In this document: positions 26,449 to 35,740 of the stretch, piece by piece | How the letters are laid out: every line of letters starts with the position of its first letter | Numbering within the stretch: the stretch's first letter is position 1 | Assembly: GCF_963677065.1 (NCBI RefSeq) | Contig: NZ_OY781872.1 | Location: forward strand, 863,419-927,418 | Direction: 5' to 3' | DNA: 64,000 bases | DNA from: an uncultured Methanoregula sp. | GTDB taxonomy: Archaea > Halobacteriota > Methanomicrobia > Methanomicrobiales > Methanospirillaceae | The notes under the pieces: generated by a model | The model's input: the letters and a program-made list of their open reading frames with translations, nothing else | Told to the model about the DNA's origin: nothing | The model's database searches: none | Made by a program: the position numbers and the translations under genes

Positions 26449-27561
26449 TCAGCTCCTCCCGGCAGGATCGGAAGCAACCGGCTGGTACAGCGTTGTCCGC
26501 CGGGCGAGCGTTCTGCCCAGGTCCTCGACTACCCGCTGCATCTCTGCAGGATCGAGATAATCCGTGTTGGTGGCGCCGGCCCCTTTTGAGATGCTCTCCT
26601 CGAACATGGTGCCCCCGAGATCGTTTCCCCCGGCAATGAGGCCGAGCTGGGCCATCTTGATTCCCTCTTTCACCCACGAGACCTGTATGTTCCTGAAATT
26701 GTCAAGGAAGAGCCGGGCGATGGCAACCATGAGGAGATCCTCCCTCCCCGTTGCCCCGGCCCGGGCCTTGCCCTCGTGGTAGATCGGGGTGTTCATGTGG
26801 ATGAACGAGAGGGGGACGAACTCGGAAAACCCTCCCGTCTCATCCTGGATGTCCCGAAGGATGGCGAGGTGGCGGACCCGGTTCCGGTCCGTCTCGCAGT
26901 GCCCGTACATGATCGTGGCCGTGGTCTGTATGCCAAGGCCGTGCGTCTCGGTGATGATCCGGATCCATTCCTTTGTCGGGATCTTCCCCCGGCAGATCCT
27001 GTCCCGGACCGAATCCACGAGAATCTCGGCAGCCGTCCCGCACATGGACGCAAGACCGGCCTCTTTCATCATAGCCAGGACTTCGGCTGTGGAAAGGCCG
27101 CTCTTCTTTGCCGCGTAGGCAACTTCCATCGGGTTGCTCGCATGGAGGTGGACGCCCGGTGCCGCCTCGCAGATCCAGCGGTACACGTCCGTATAGGACT
27201 GTGCGGTGAAATCGGGGTGGAGGCCGCTCACCGTGCAGATCTCGGAAACGCCCCGCTCATGCGCAAGGGCGGCCTTCTTCTGGATCGCCGCCTTGTCGTG
27301 GAAATAGATCCCCGGATCACCCGGTTTCTTCGAGTACCCGCAGAAACCGCAGGCATTGACGCAGAGGTTCGTTACATTGATGTTCTGGTTGCGGACATAG
27401 GTGACCGCATTTCCCGCCCGCGCTTCCCGCACTTCATCGGCAGCGGCGGCAATCTCCCAGACCTGCCGGTCGCGGACCGAGAAGAGGAAGACCGCCTCGT
27501 CCTCGTCCAGCCGGTGGCCGGCTTTCACATCGTCAAGCAACATCCTCAGGTTCCGATCCAT
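26449..27561 (-). CDS. cofH: FO synthase subunit CofH (copy 1)
   Basis: A 370-residue radical-SAM enzyme. The cluster motif is NLCVNACGFCGY (C67, C71, C74), followed by HDKAAIQKKAALAHERGVSE and GTAAEILVDSVRDRIC, the CofH pattern. CofH couples 5-amino-6-ribitylaminouracil with a tyrosine-derived 4-hydroxybenzyl group on the way to FO, the deazaflavin of F420. Start ATG 27561 has GGAG nine bases upstream; an open frame extends further but is not needed. A second CofH-type gene lies at 28020-29105 and no CofG was seen in the window. Confidence 0.92.
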   Translation of the reverse strand: MDRNLRMLLDDVKAGHRLDEDEAVFLFSVRDRQVWEIAAAADEVREARAGNAVTYVRNQNINVTNLCVNACGFCGYSKKPGDPGIYFHDKAAIQKKAALAHERGVSEICTVSGLHPDFTAQSYTDVYRWICEAAPGVHLHASNPMEVAYAAKKSGLSTAEVLAMMKEAGLASMCGTAAEILVDSVRDRICRGKIPTKEWIRIITETHGLGIQTTATIMYGHCETDRNRVRHLAILRDIQDETGGFSEFVPLSFIHMNTPIYHEGKARAGATGREDLLMVAIARLFLDNFRNIQVSWVKEGIKMAQLGLIAGGNDLGGTMFEESISKGAGATNTDYLDPAEMQRVVEDLGRTLARRTTLYQPVASDPAGRS

Positions 27562-27670
27562 GCTACCCCACTCCTTGGTACGCAGTGTACCTTTCATGGA
27601 AAAGTAAAGATATCGTATCCGCAAACTGCAGGCTTATCATCCCCGGCGACAACCATTCCTTTTGAGAATA

Positions 27671-27970
27671 ATGAAACAGACTCACGTGCACCTGGGAAAG
27701 AAAGTTGCAGACGGATTTGTTATCCCCCTTGGCCCGGCAAACCTGGTCGCGGTCAGGACCGACCTCGGCATGGTCGGGTGCGGGGCCTTCGATGTGGCTG
27801 CGCTGGACAAATTCAGCTACCCTGCAGCACGGGTCAGGCCGGCCACCGGGCCATCCATTGTCACTATCGATGATCTGCTTGATGGTATTGTCAAGGAGGC
27901 CAACCGGTCGGCCATTGACCGGGGGATCAACAACGGCATGACCGGCCGCGAAGCCCTGGAACTGCTCTAG
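27671..27970 (+). CDS. DUF1805 protein
   Basis: A 99-residue protein of the DUF1805/YunC-like family (VADGFVIPLGPANLVAVRTDLGMVGCGAFDV). The family is small, conserved in methanogens and some bacteria, and of unknown function. It lies alone on the plus strand between the two minus-strand cofH genes. ATG 27671 chosen over the TTG nine bases before it. Confidence 0.8.
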   Translation: MKQTHVHLGKKVADGFVIPLGPANLVAVRTDLGMVGCGAFDVAALDKFSYPAARVRPATGPSIVTIDDLLDGIVKEANRSAIDRGINNGMTGREALELL

Positions 27971-28019
27971 GCTCCGGAACTCTTTTATCATTTTTAAAAA
28001 AAACGGACGTTTGTCCGGC

Positions 28020-29105
28020 TCACACGAACTCATAGAGCGTTGTCCGCTGCCGGAGAGTCCGGCCGATATCCGTGACAATACGTTCCATGTCTTTTGGGTC
28101 CAGGTAATCCGAACCGGAGGCTCCGGCATCGCCGGTTACATCGTCCGTGAACATGGTGCCGGCCAGGTCGTTGGCACCCGAAAGGAGGGCGAGCTGGGTC
28201 ATCTTGAGGCCCACCTTGCCCCAGGCCACCTGGATGTTTGCAAAGTTGTCGAGGAAGAGCCGGGAGACCGCGATCATCAGGAGATCCTCGCGGCCGGTCG
28301 GCCCGGCCCTTGCTATGCCCTGCTGGTACAGCGGCGTGTTGGTGTGGACGAAGGGGAGGGTGACGAGTTCGGTGAATCCCTTTGTCTCGTCCTGGATACC
28401 CCGGAGAAGGCCGAGATGCTCGGCCTGATCCTGTGCAGTCTCGTACGAGCCGTACATGATGGTGGCCGTGGATCGCAGCCCCATCCGGTGGGCTTCCTTG
28501 ATGATCCGGACCCAGTCGGAGGCGGGCACTTTCCGGGGGCAGATGACCTCCCGGACCGAGTCGACAAGGATCTCGGCTGCGGTTCCCTGGATGGTCCCGA
28601 GGCCTTCTGCTTTGAGCCGGGCAAGGACTTCGGGGGTCGGGCAGTTGAGCTTCTTTGCTGCAAACGCGACCTCGTCCGGGCTGAAGGCATGGATGTGGAC
28701 ACCGGGGCAGGCCTCGTGCACCCAGTCCATCATCGCGCAATAGGTATCGAGGGTGAAACCCGGGTGGACCCCCGAGAGAAAACAGATCTCCGTAACGCCC
28801 CGGTCCCTTGCAAGCCGGGCCTGCTCCTGGATTGCCGCCTTGTCATGGCAGTACGCCCCCTCGTCGGTAACCTTCCGGCCGAACCCGCAGAACCCACAGA
28901 GGTTCTTGCAGATATTGGTCACGTGGAGGTTCTGGTTCCTGACATAGGTGATGGTATCTCCCACTTTTCGTTCCCGCAGCTCGTCTGCAGCCGAGACGAT
29001 CTTTAAGACATCCCTGCCCCGTGTTGCAAGAAGGGCAGCGGCTTCCTGTTCCGTGAGCCGGTGGCCTGATAGCACATCATCGAGAAGGGTTGCAGTCGTT
29101 GTCAT
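28020..29105 (-). CDS. cofH: FO synthase subunit CofH (copy 2)
   Basis: A 361-residue paralogue of the CofH at 26449-27561, with the radical-SAM motif NICKNLCGFCGF (C66, C70, C73) and GTAAEILVDSVREVIC. The two copies are clearly diverged but conserve the same core. Several methanogens carry two cofH genes; one may have a distinct partner or substrate, which cannot be told here. It ends 49 bases after the convergent DUF1805 stop and begins 15 bases downstream of the signal peptidase stop, so these two may be co-transcribed. Confidence 0.9.
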   Translation of the reverse strand: MTTTATLLDDVLSGHRLTEQEAAALLATRGRDVLKIVSAADELRERKVGDTITYVRNQNLHVTNICKNLCGFCGFGRKVTDEGAYCHDKAAIQEQARLARDRGVTEICFLSGVHPGFTLDTYCAMMDWVHEACPGVHIHAFSPDEVAFAAKKLNCPTPEVLARLKAEGLGTIQGTAAEILVDSVREVICPRKVPASDWVRIIKEAHRMGLRSTATIMYGSYETAQDQAEHLGLLRGIQDETKGFTELVTLPFVHTNTPLYQQGIARAGPTGREDLLMIAVSRLFLDNFANIQVAWGKVGLKMTQLALLSGANDLAGTMFTDDVTGDAGASGSDYLDPKDMERIVTDIGRTLRQRTTLYEFV

Positions 29106-29120
29106 GGTCCACTATCCCCG

Positions 29121-29828
29121 CTATTTCTGTTTTTTGCCGGCCTTCTTCGCCGGTTTTTGTCCTTTCTCTTCTCGTGACCGCATATACAACTCGTGGAGGA
29201 CCATGATGACGATAACGATTATCACCACTTCCACGATATGGAGGGGCAGGTACCCGACAAGGGGAACCGTGAAGAGGGCTTTTCCGACAATCCATTCATC
29301 CTTCACCGGCTCGGGCTGGCCGATCCCCGCAAACGAAACGAACTGGTCCGGATAGGGGTTGTTGTCCCCCCACGTGATATAGCCGGGATGGGGGGCCGTG
29401 TAATTCGTCTTGAGCTTGACGCCCCGGATCTCGGTCAGGGGTTCATCGGTAGCATAAGCAACCGCACGGTGGATGATCGGGTGGACGGACGAGAGGCCGT
29501 TGGGCTTGTAGATGATGACGTCCCCGTAACTCCCGAACTTCGGGTTGCCCGCTGCTTTGCCATCGAGCCAGGTCTGGAACTCCCCGTACCGGTCTTTCTG
29601 GACCACGAGGACGAGGTCCCCGACTTTCATATTGGGGTCCATGCTCTTTGACTCGATGGTCACGACCGCCGGCCAGGTGCCGCAGATCAACCAAAGGGCA
29701 AGGGCGATCGTCCCGACCACGGCGACAACCCAGAGGAGATCGCGGGCCAGCGAGACTGCCCAGTGATCGCTGGTGCGGAACCGGGTGAATAGGGATCGGA
29801 TATCCTGGTTGTTGTCTTTCTCTGCCAC
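29121..29828 (-). CDS. Signal peptidase I, archaeal (ER-type)
   Basis: A 235-residue membrane peptidase that removes signal peptides after Sec or Tat export. An N-terminal helix (DLLWVVAVVGTIALALWLIC) precedes the catalytic serine S62 in IESKSMDPNM, the general-base histidine H120 in HPIIHRAV (the Ser/His arrangement of archaeal and ER enzymes rather than Ser/Lys), and the WGDNNPYPDQ region; a second helix lies near 195-218, followed by a lysine-rich tail. GTG start at 29828 with AGAGG upstream. Confidence 0.92.
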   Translation of the reverse strand: MAEKDNNQDIRSLFTRFRTSDHWAVSLARDLLWVVAVVGTIALALWLICGTWPAVVTIESKSMDPNMKVGDLVLVVQKDRYGEFQTWLDGKAAGNPKFGSYGDVIIYKPNGLSSVHPIIHRAVAYATDEPLTEIRGVKLKTNYTAPHPGYITWGDNNPYPDQFVSFAGIGQPEPVKDEWIVGKALFTVPLVGYLPLHIVEVVIIVIVIMVLHELYMRSREEKGQKPAKKAGKKQK

Positions 29829-29929
29829 GTGGAATCGCGTCCTCTGCTGAAATTTGGTATAGTGTTTGACCGGTTATACTTTAACCCTGTGGAATCCGGC
29901 CTGGCGTGGTGCATCGGGAGGGGAGAACT

Positions 29930-30550
29930 TCAGGACGGAAGAACTGCCCGCACAAGATAATAGAGGCCAAAGGCAACCAGGAAGAGACCGCAGGCTGCCA
30001 TGATCCGGTGGTAAGTCGTGTCCGTGAGAACCGAGACCCCCTTTGCCACACCGGCCGAGACGACCGTGAACCATGCAGTGTCGGCTGCCCAGTGGCCGAT
30101 CATGAAGACCGCAGCGGGCAGGATCCCTCCCGCAAGGGCGGCAATCACCATGGCGCCCCCGACCGAGAGCCACCAGATCCAGAAGTACGGGTTTGCGGCG
30201 CTGGAGACAACGCCGGCAAGGACCGGGCCTGCCGTTGACTCGGTTTTCCGGGTCTCAAGCGACGCCGTCCTGCTGCCAAGGAGGGTGAGCACCCCGAACA
30301 GGATGAGCGCAAGCCCGCCCACAACGGCAATGGCGGTCATATACGGGCGGGCAACCGTTGCAAGGCCGAAGAGTATCAGGAGGAAGATCGCAAGTTCAAC
30401 AATGATATGGCCCAGGGAGATCCGAAGACCCGCAGTCCATGAGCCGGAAAGGGAGGCGTTGATGGTGGCAACAAGCGTAGGACCAGGGGCAAGGGCACCG
30501 GTGAGGCCGATTATGAACCCGAGAAGGAGCATGGGGAGGATATCGTACAT
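29930..30550 (-). CDS. LysE-family exporter
   Basis: A 206-residue protein with six predicted membrane helices and the family start PMLLLGFIIGLTGALAPGPT, matching the LysE/RhtB exporter family whose N-terminal APGP motif is conserved. LysE proteins export basic amino acids, homoserine and other small molecules. It is divergent from the polymerase gene at 30679, and convergent neighbours give no pathway hint. Substrate not known. Confidence 0.85.
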   Translation of the reverse strand: MYDILPMLLLGFIIGLTGALAPGPTLVATINASLSGSWTAGLRISLGHIIVELAIFLLILFGLATVARPYMTAIAVVGGLALILFGVLTLLGSRTASLETRKTESTAGPVLAGVVSSAANPYFWIWWLSVGGAMVIAALAGGILPAAVFMIGHWAADTAWFTVVSAGVAKGVSVLTDTTYHRIMAACGLFLVAFGLYYLVRAVLPS

Positions 30551-30648
30551 GGTAAGTCAGGATATTCTGCACCTGTACCTGCGCACGTGATGCTGATGAA
30601 ACCTGCACAACCGTCCTCCGGGCGCCGGTGGCGTGTAAAAATACCAGC

Positions 30649-30658
30649 CTATATGTTA
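30649..30658 (+). promoter_or_regulatory. TATA box of the DP1 gene; leaderless start likely
   Basis: CCTATATGTT is centred about 26 bases before ATG 30679, so the transcript probably starts at or within a base or two of the start codon. No ribosome site is visible upstream. Confidence 0.5.
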
Positions 30659-30678
30659 TCCGCTGCCCATGATCTATC

Positions 30679-32076
30679 ATGCTTGATGTGCGGGAGATCG
30701 CGATCCGCTTCCTCGATACAAAACTCCAGGTGCACCCCGACGTGGTGCGCTATATCCAGGAGCAGGACGATCTGGACCTGATCGACCGCATCATCGCTGG
30801 GGTCCCCGAAGGCACGATCGTCGTATCCGCAAAGCACCTCCCCGGGATCCACCCGACCCGGGACGGGACCCGGTTCCTCGCTGAGCCGGAGATAGAGGTT
30901 GAGGCCGGCTCGTCCGGAACTTCGGGGGCAGTCACCGGGGCCGGGGATTACCTCCACTATTTCCGGGACCGGTACAGCAGGCTCGGCGGCATGATCCGGA
31001 GCCGGGCCGGCGCTATGCCCATCGAGGGCCTTTCCAAGAACACCCGGTACCGGCAGGAAGAGTGCACGGTCATCGGGATGGTCGTCGAGGTTAGTACCAC
31101 GAAAAACGGCCACCGGATCGCCGAGATCGAGGACTCCTCCGGCTCGATCTCGGTCCTCTTCCGGAAAGACCGCCCGATCCACGAGGATGCCGAGAAGCTC
31201 ATCCCGGACGAAGTGATAGGCGTCAAGGGAAAGCTCTCGAGCGACGGGAAACTCTTCTTTGCCGAGACCCTCTACCGCCCGGACATCCGGATCGATAACG
31301 CCCCGTTCAAGAGCGAGCAACCGGGAAAAGCGGTCTTCATCTCCGACGTCCATGTAGGAAGTGACACGTTTCTTGAGGAGTGCTGGAAACGCTTTGCCGA
31401 CTGGCTCTCGGACAATGACTTCTCCTACCTCCTCATTGCAGGAGACCTGGTGGACGGGATAGGCATCTACCCGGGCCAGGAGAGCGAGCTCACGATAAAG
31501 AACATCTACGAGCAGTATGATGTCTTCGGGGAGATGATGCGGGATCTTCCCTCCCGCATGAAGATCATCGTCTCCCCCGGCAACCACGACGTGGTGCGGG
31601 GCGCCGAGCCCCAGCCGGTGCTTCCCCCGCAGTTCACGAAAAAATTCCCTGAAAACTGCGTGCTCGTCGAGAACCCGGCGCTCATCAAGCTGCAGGGAGT
31701 GCGGGTGCTGATGTACCACGGGCGATCCATCGATGATATGATCGGCCTCATCCCCGGGGCCTCCTACGAGAACAGCGGCCTGATGATGGAGGAGATGCTC
31801 CAGCGCCGCCACCTTGCCCCGGCGTACGGCAGGAGGACACCGATTGCTGCGGGAAAGGCCGACCGGCTGATCATCGACCCGCTGCCGGAGATCCTCCACA
31901 CGGGCCATGTCCACATCAAGGGGATCACCACGTACCGGGGCGTGCTTGGCATCAACGCGGGAACCTGGCAGTCCCAGACCAAGTTCCAGAAGCAGATGAA
32001 CGTCAACCCCACACCGGCCCTTGCCGTTGTTGTCGACCTGCAGACCCTGGTGCCCGAGACCTTCAGTTTTGCATAA
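30679..32076 (+). CDS. polB: DNA polymerase D (PolII) small subunit, DP1
   Basis: A 465-residue exonuclease subunit of the euryarchaeal D-family replicative polymerase. An OB-fold region (ECTVIGMVVEVSTTKNGHRI) is followed by a calcineurin-like phosphoesterase domain with the motifs DVHVGS, GDLVDGIGIY, SPGNHDVVRG, and GHVH, giving the two-metal 3'-5' proofreading site. The large subunit gene is not in this window. Archaeal TATA element CCTATATG centred about 26 bases before the ATG suggests a leaderless transcript. Usually essential and conserved. Confidence 0.93.
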   Translation: MLDVREIAIRFLDTKLQVHPDVVRYIQEQDDLDLIDRIIAGVPEGTIVVSAKHLPGIHPTRDGTRFLAEPEIEVEAGSSGTSGAVTGAGDYLHYFRDRYSRLGGMIRSRAGAMPIEGLSKNTRYRQEECTVIGMVVEVSTTKNGHRIAEIEDSSGSISVLFRKDRPIHEDAEKLIPDEVIGVKGKLSSDGKLFFAETLYRPDIRIDNAPFKSEQPGKAVFISDVHVGSDTFLEECWKRFADWLSDNDFSYLLIAGDLVDGIGIYPGQESELTIKNIYEQYDVFGEMMRDLPSRMKIIVSPGNHDVVRGAEPQPVLPPQFTKKFPENCVLVENPALIKLQGVRVLMYHGRSIDDMIGLIPGASYENSGLMMEEMLQRRHLAPAYGRRTPIAAGKADRLIIDPLPEILHTGHVHIKGITTYRGVLGINAGTWQSQTKFQKQMNVNPTPALAVVVDLQTLVPETFSFA

Positions 32077-32172
32077 AGGGCGGTTTTCCCGTTATAAAAT
32101 CGCAATCATCTTGTAGATTGGTCCGCCATATCCATGCATGAAGAATGGCGCAGGGAGAAGAGAGGCAGATCC

Positions 32173-34014
32173 ATGAGACTACCCGCTGCTTTTGAGAGAG
32201 GCGATCTCTTCTGGTACGCGGTAATTGCCGGAACCACAGTTGCTGCACTTCTTGCAACATTTATCGGTGTCCTGTTCGGGTTCTTTTCAGGTATCCCCCA
32301 TCTCCTGTACATTCCGGTGGTGATTGCCGCATACCAGTACCCCCGCCGGGGGGCGATCATTGCCGGGTGTATCGGCGGCATCTACCTCCTCATGGTATTT
32401 CTCTTTGCCGGATCCTCGCAGACCATCGTTATTGAGGCCGTGTTGCGCACGCTTGTCATCATCGCTATCGGGTGGCTGATCGCTGCACTCACCCTCAGAC
32501 TAAGGGATCAGGAGACTCTCTACCAGGGCCTCTTTGACCATTCAGAAGGGGGCAGCATCCTCATCTCAGATGCCAAAGGATGCCGGACCATCGAGGAGAT
32601 CAACTGGAAAGCAGCCGATCTCCTCAAGAAAAAAACAGCCGACCTCAGGGGCACGTCTCTCTCTGCCATCTGGAGTGGAGAGGAAGCGGACGTGTTCTTC
32701 AGCAGGCTCGCAAACGAGGGGGCGGTCTATGCTACCGAGACAACGTTTTCCCTGCCGGATGAGAACCCGTTCATCGTTCTTGTTTCTGCTGCATCACTTC
32801 CTGACGGGCGGGCTATCCTCACCTTCTTCGATGTAACGAGCCGCGTCCATGCGGAGCACGCTCTCAAGACCGCAAACGACAAACTCAGCCTCCTTTCGCA
32901 GTTCTCCTCAGATCACCTCCACCGTTCAATTGACCAGATCATCGAGAAAGTCGATGAGGCCGAGGCCCGGTGCAAGAATCCCGGGGTGGGTGCCTGTTTC
33001 GAGCAGATCCGGGCTCTGGCATGGAATATTGTCCGCCAGCTCTTCCTCACCGAGTCCTATAAGGATCTCGGGACCCGGCCGCCGGTCTGGATGGGTGTGC
33101 AGCAGCTGATTGAAACCACCCGCCTCCCGTCGGATGACGGGACGGTCTCGATCCGGGTCTGGACCGGGCGCCTCGAAGTCTATGCAGACCCGCTCTTTGC
33201 CGATGTCCTTGCCCATCTCCTGGAGAATTCCCTCCTGCATGGCAGAGGCCGGGTCAAGAACATCGTTGTTACGTACCATGAGACGCCCGAAGGGCTTGAT
33301 CTCACGCTCAGCGATGACGGGGCCGGGATCCCGGCCGGAAATAAACAGCAGATATTCGAGTATGATGCCGGGGGGCATGCGGGAATCGGGCTCTTCATCT
33401 GCCGGCAGATTGTTGAAGTCACCGGTATGACCATCCGGGAGACCGGGATCGAAGGGAAGGGTGCACGATTCACGATCCATATCCCGCCCGGCGGGTACCG
33501 CATCGAGGGAACGGGCGACGATGCACCCCCGCTTGCCCCGTTATCCGGACCGGCTCTGCATCCCATAAAGCACCGCACCGGCGCAGTTGTCAGAGAACTG
33601 ACATCCCTTGAATTTTCCCTTGCGGAAACACTCTGGATCGATTATCACAATACGAAGGGTGACAGAAAAACCGATCGCATCTTTGCAGCGTTCAACGAGG
33701 GACAGGCGGTCTCGGTTGCACGGTGCAAACGGCACACGGATGGTTTCGAGGTGGACGGCGTCTTCACCCCTGCCAGCCAGCGTGGGCACGGGTACGCAAA
33801 TGCCGTAGTATGGGCGCTTATCGAAGCCTGCGGCCAGGATACCCTCTACATGCATTCGGTTCTCGGCCTTGACGGGTTTTACGGCACGTTCGGGTTCGTG
33901 CCGATCGAAGAGAAGGAACTCCCGCAGACCATCCGGGACCGGTTTGCCTGGGCCGGGGGAGAGATGGAAGGGGCAAATGTCCGCCCGATGAAACGGGAGC
34001 CGACAGGCATCTGA
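32173..34014 (+). CDS. Membrane histidine-kinase-like protein fused to a GNAT acetyltransferase
   Basis: A 613-residue hybrid. About four N-terminal helices (residues 12-105) are followed by a PAS-like domain (115-225), a dimerisation/ATPase module with N-box LAHLLENSLLHG, G1 SDDGAGIP and G2 HAGIGLFICRQIV, and a C-terminal GNAT domain (about 475-600) with SQRGHGYANAVVWALIE and YGTFGFVPIE. The usual R-H-D phospho-acceptor seen in the kinase at 42177 reads S-D-H here (QFSSDHLHRSI), so autophosphorylation is uncertain. Start 32173 has AGAGG seven bases upstream; ATG 32134 is an alternative. No receiver gene is adjacent. Confidence 0.8.
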   Translation: MRLPAAFERGDLFWYAVIAGTTVAALLATFIGVLFGFFSGIPHLLYIPVVIAAYQYPRRGAIIAGCIGGIYLLMVFLFAGSSQTIVIEAVLRTLVIIAIGWLIAALTLRLRDQETLYQGLFDHSEGGSILISDAKGCRTIEEINWKAADLLKKKTADLRGTSLSAIWSGEEADVFFSRLANEGAVYATETTFSLPDENPFIVLVSAASLPDGRAILTFFDVTSRVHAEHALKTANDKLSLLSQFSSDHLHRSIDQIIEKVDEAEARCKNPGVGACFEQIRALAWNIVRQLFLTESYKDLGTRPPVWMGVQQLIETTRLPSDDGTVSIRVWTGRLEVYADPLFADVLAHLLENSLLHGRGRVKNIVVTYHETPEGLDLTLSDDGAGIPAGNKQQIFEYDAGGHAGIGLFICRQIVEVTGMTIRETGIEGKGARFTIHIPPGGYRIEGTGDDAPPLAPLSGPALHPIKHRTGAVVRELTSLEFSLAETLWIDYHNTKGDRKTDRIFAAFNEGQAVSVARCKRHTDGFEVDGVFTPASQRGHGYANAVVWALIEACGQDTLYMHSVLGLDGFYGTFGFVPIEEKELPQTIRDRFAWAGGEMEGANVRPMKREPTGI

Positions 34015-34088
34015 TATAATACAAAAAGGGCGCAGGATTATACCTGAGCAATCCCTGACAGAAAAATACCTATCTCCTATGAATGAGG

Positions 34089-34151
34089 GTGACCCCCTCA
34101 CTCCCCCAAAGGGGGATGCCACCCAAGGGGTGCATCCCCTTGACCCCCGGG
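34089..34151 (-). repeat. 63-bp dispersed palindromic element, copy 2
   Basis: Reverse-complement copy of the element at 21101-21163, about 85 percent identical, in the spacer between the kinase-acetyltransferase gene and the ech operon. The same nested hairpins are present. It may terminate transcription of both neighbouring units. Confidence 0.75.
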
Positions 34152-34249
34152 GACTTCATTTCTAATGTATCCTCACTGCCATAGTTATCGCAGGATAGGG
34201 AATAACCAGACACCTGAAGATAGAGAAGATCCTGCAAATTGTAAAAAAA

Positions 34250-34654
34250 TTATTCTTTTACCGGCTTTGCCCCGTCTGCCGGTGCGGGTGCTGCCGGTTC
34301 CTTCTTCTTGGGTCCCGCAACGGTGACCTTCTCGATCCCGCCCCGGGCAGTCATGGCCGGGCGGTACTGGTTGTCCATTGTTAAGCACTTGGTCGGGCAT
34401 GCATCAACGCAGACGGCACAGACCACGCAGCGCATCTGGTCGATCTGCCAGGTCTTCTCCTTGACTTCGACACAGATCGCCTGGGTCGGGCACTTGCGCT
34501 GGCAGGCCCGGCAGGTGATGCACTTTGCGGGGTCGATCTTCACGTGGCCCCGGGTGTTGGCGGTCTTCTTTGCCGGCTTTGCCGGGTACATCAGGGTCGA
34601 CGGGCGGGAGAAGAGGCTCTTTATGACCGTTTTTGTCATCTGGAAGAACGTCAT
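34250..34654 (-). CDS. echF: Ech-type hydrogenase subunit F, polyferredoxin-like
   Basis: A 134-residue electron-transfer subunit with two 4Fe-4S motifs, CITCRACQRKCP and CVVCAVCVDACP, of the NuoI type. It passes electrons between ferredoxin and the small subunit of the membrane-bound hydrogenase. It is the last gene of the six-gene operon (34250-39375), transcribed on the minus strand. The C-terminal 30 residues are an alanine/proline/lysine-rich tail. Confidence 0.88.
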   Translation of the reverse strand: MTFFQMTKTVIKSLFSRPSTLMYPAKPAKKTANTRGHVKIDPAKCITCRACQRKCPTQAICVEVKEKTWQIDQMRCVVCAVCVDACPTKCLTMDNQYRPAMTARGGIEKVTVAGPKKKEPAAPAPADGAKPVKE

Positions 34655-34660
34655 GGTGTA

Positions 34661-35740
34661 TCACCGCTCCGCACAGCCGATGCAGGGATCGATGGTCAGC
34701 ACGACGACCGGGACATCCGCGAGCTCGACGCCTTTTAAGAGCGTTACAAGCGGGGGGATGTTCGTGAACGTCGGCGTCCGGACCCGGTGCCGCACCAGGT
34801 TCTTCTTGCCATTGCCCTTGATATAGTGGATGACCTCGCCACGGGGCTGCTCTGTCCGCGAGAAGTACTCCCCGTCGGGCGCACCGGTCACTTTCATCTC
34901 AACCGGGCCGTCGGGGATCTTCTTTATGCACTGCTCGATGATGTCGATCGAGGTGAACATCTCTTTTGCCCGCACCGCACACCGGGCATAGCAGTCGCCG
35001 TCATGCTCCACAACGGGTTTGAAGTTGATCCGGTTGAACGCCCCATAGCCGGTCTCCCGGATATCGATGGCAAGGCCGCTGCCCCGGGCAGTCGGTCCAA
35101 CGGCACCGAGAAGATAGGCGTCCTCTTTCTTGAGAACCCCGATACCTTTCAGCCGGTGCTTCAGTGAACTATCATGCAGGAAGACATTTGTCAGGTCATG
35201 GAGCTCGTGCTCCATGGACTTGAGTCCTTTGAGCATCTCGTCGAGTTTCTCCGGGGTGATATCTTTCCGGACCCCACCGACCTTGCAGACGCCCTGGATG
35301 ACCCGGCCGCCCGTGGTTGCTTCGAGATCGTCGAGGATGTGCTCACGGAGGCGCCAGGCATTCATGAACACACTCTCAAAGCCCATCCCGTCGGCAAAGA
35401 GCCCGAGCCAGAGGAGGTGCGAGTGCAGACGCGAGTATTCGCCCCAGATCGTCCTGAGGTACTCCGCCCGCTCGGGGATCTCGAGGCCCATGATCTGCTC
35501 GATACCCTGCACATAGGTCTGGCTGTGGATGAAACTGCAGATCCCGCAGATCCTCTCCGCAATATAGACGTACTCGGTGTACTCCCGTTTCTCCACCAGT
35601 TTCTCTAATCCCCGGTGGACATAGCCGATGGTCGGGATGACATCGACCACCGTCTCATCCTCCAGTACCAGGTCAAGGTGGAGGGGTTCCGGGAGCACCG
35701 GGTGCTGCGGCCCGAACGGCACGGTTATTTGTTTTGACAT
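34661..35740 (-). CDS. echE: Ech-type hydrogenase large subunit (EchE)
   Basis: The 359-residue catalytic subunit of a membrane-bound group 4 [NiFe] hydrogenase. Both nickel-binding motifs are present: RICGICS (C65, C68) and the C-terminal DPCIGC (C353, C356), separating it from NuoD/FpoD of respiratory complex I, which lacks them. The sequence ends three residues after the last cysteine, so no C-terminal extension for maturation cleavage is visible. Start overlaps echD by 16 bases and has GGAGG upstream. It reduces protons or oxidises H2 coupled to ferredoxin. Confidence 0.92.
   Translation of the reverse strand: MSKQITVPFGPQHPVLPEPLHLDLVLEDETVVDVIPTIGYVHRGLEKLVEKREYTEYVYIAERICGICSFIHSQTYVQGIEQIMGLEIPERAEYLRTIWGEYSRLHSHLLWLGLFADGMGFESVFMNAWRLREHILDDLEATTGGRVIQGVCKVGGVRKDITPEKLDEMLKGLKSMEHELHDLTNVFLHDSSLKHRLKGIGVLKKEDAYLLGAVGPTARGSGLAIDIRETGYGAFNRINFKPVVEHDGDCYARCAVRAKEMFTSIDIIEQCIKKIPDGPVEMKVTGAPDGEYFSRTEQPRGEVIHYIKGNGKKNLVRHRVRTPTFTNIPPLVTLLKGVELADVPVVVLTIDPCIGCAER

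Noticed and set aside
26449..29105. One of the two FO synthase genes being CofG
   Set aside because: Both have the CofH pattern (GTAAEILVDSVR and related segments) and closely resemble each other.
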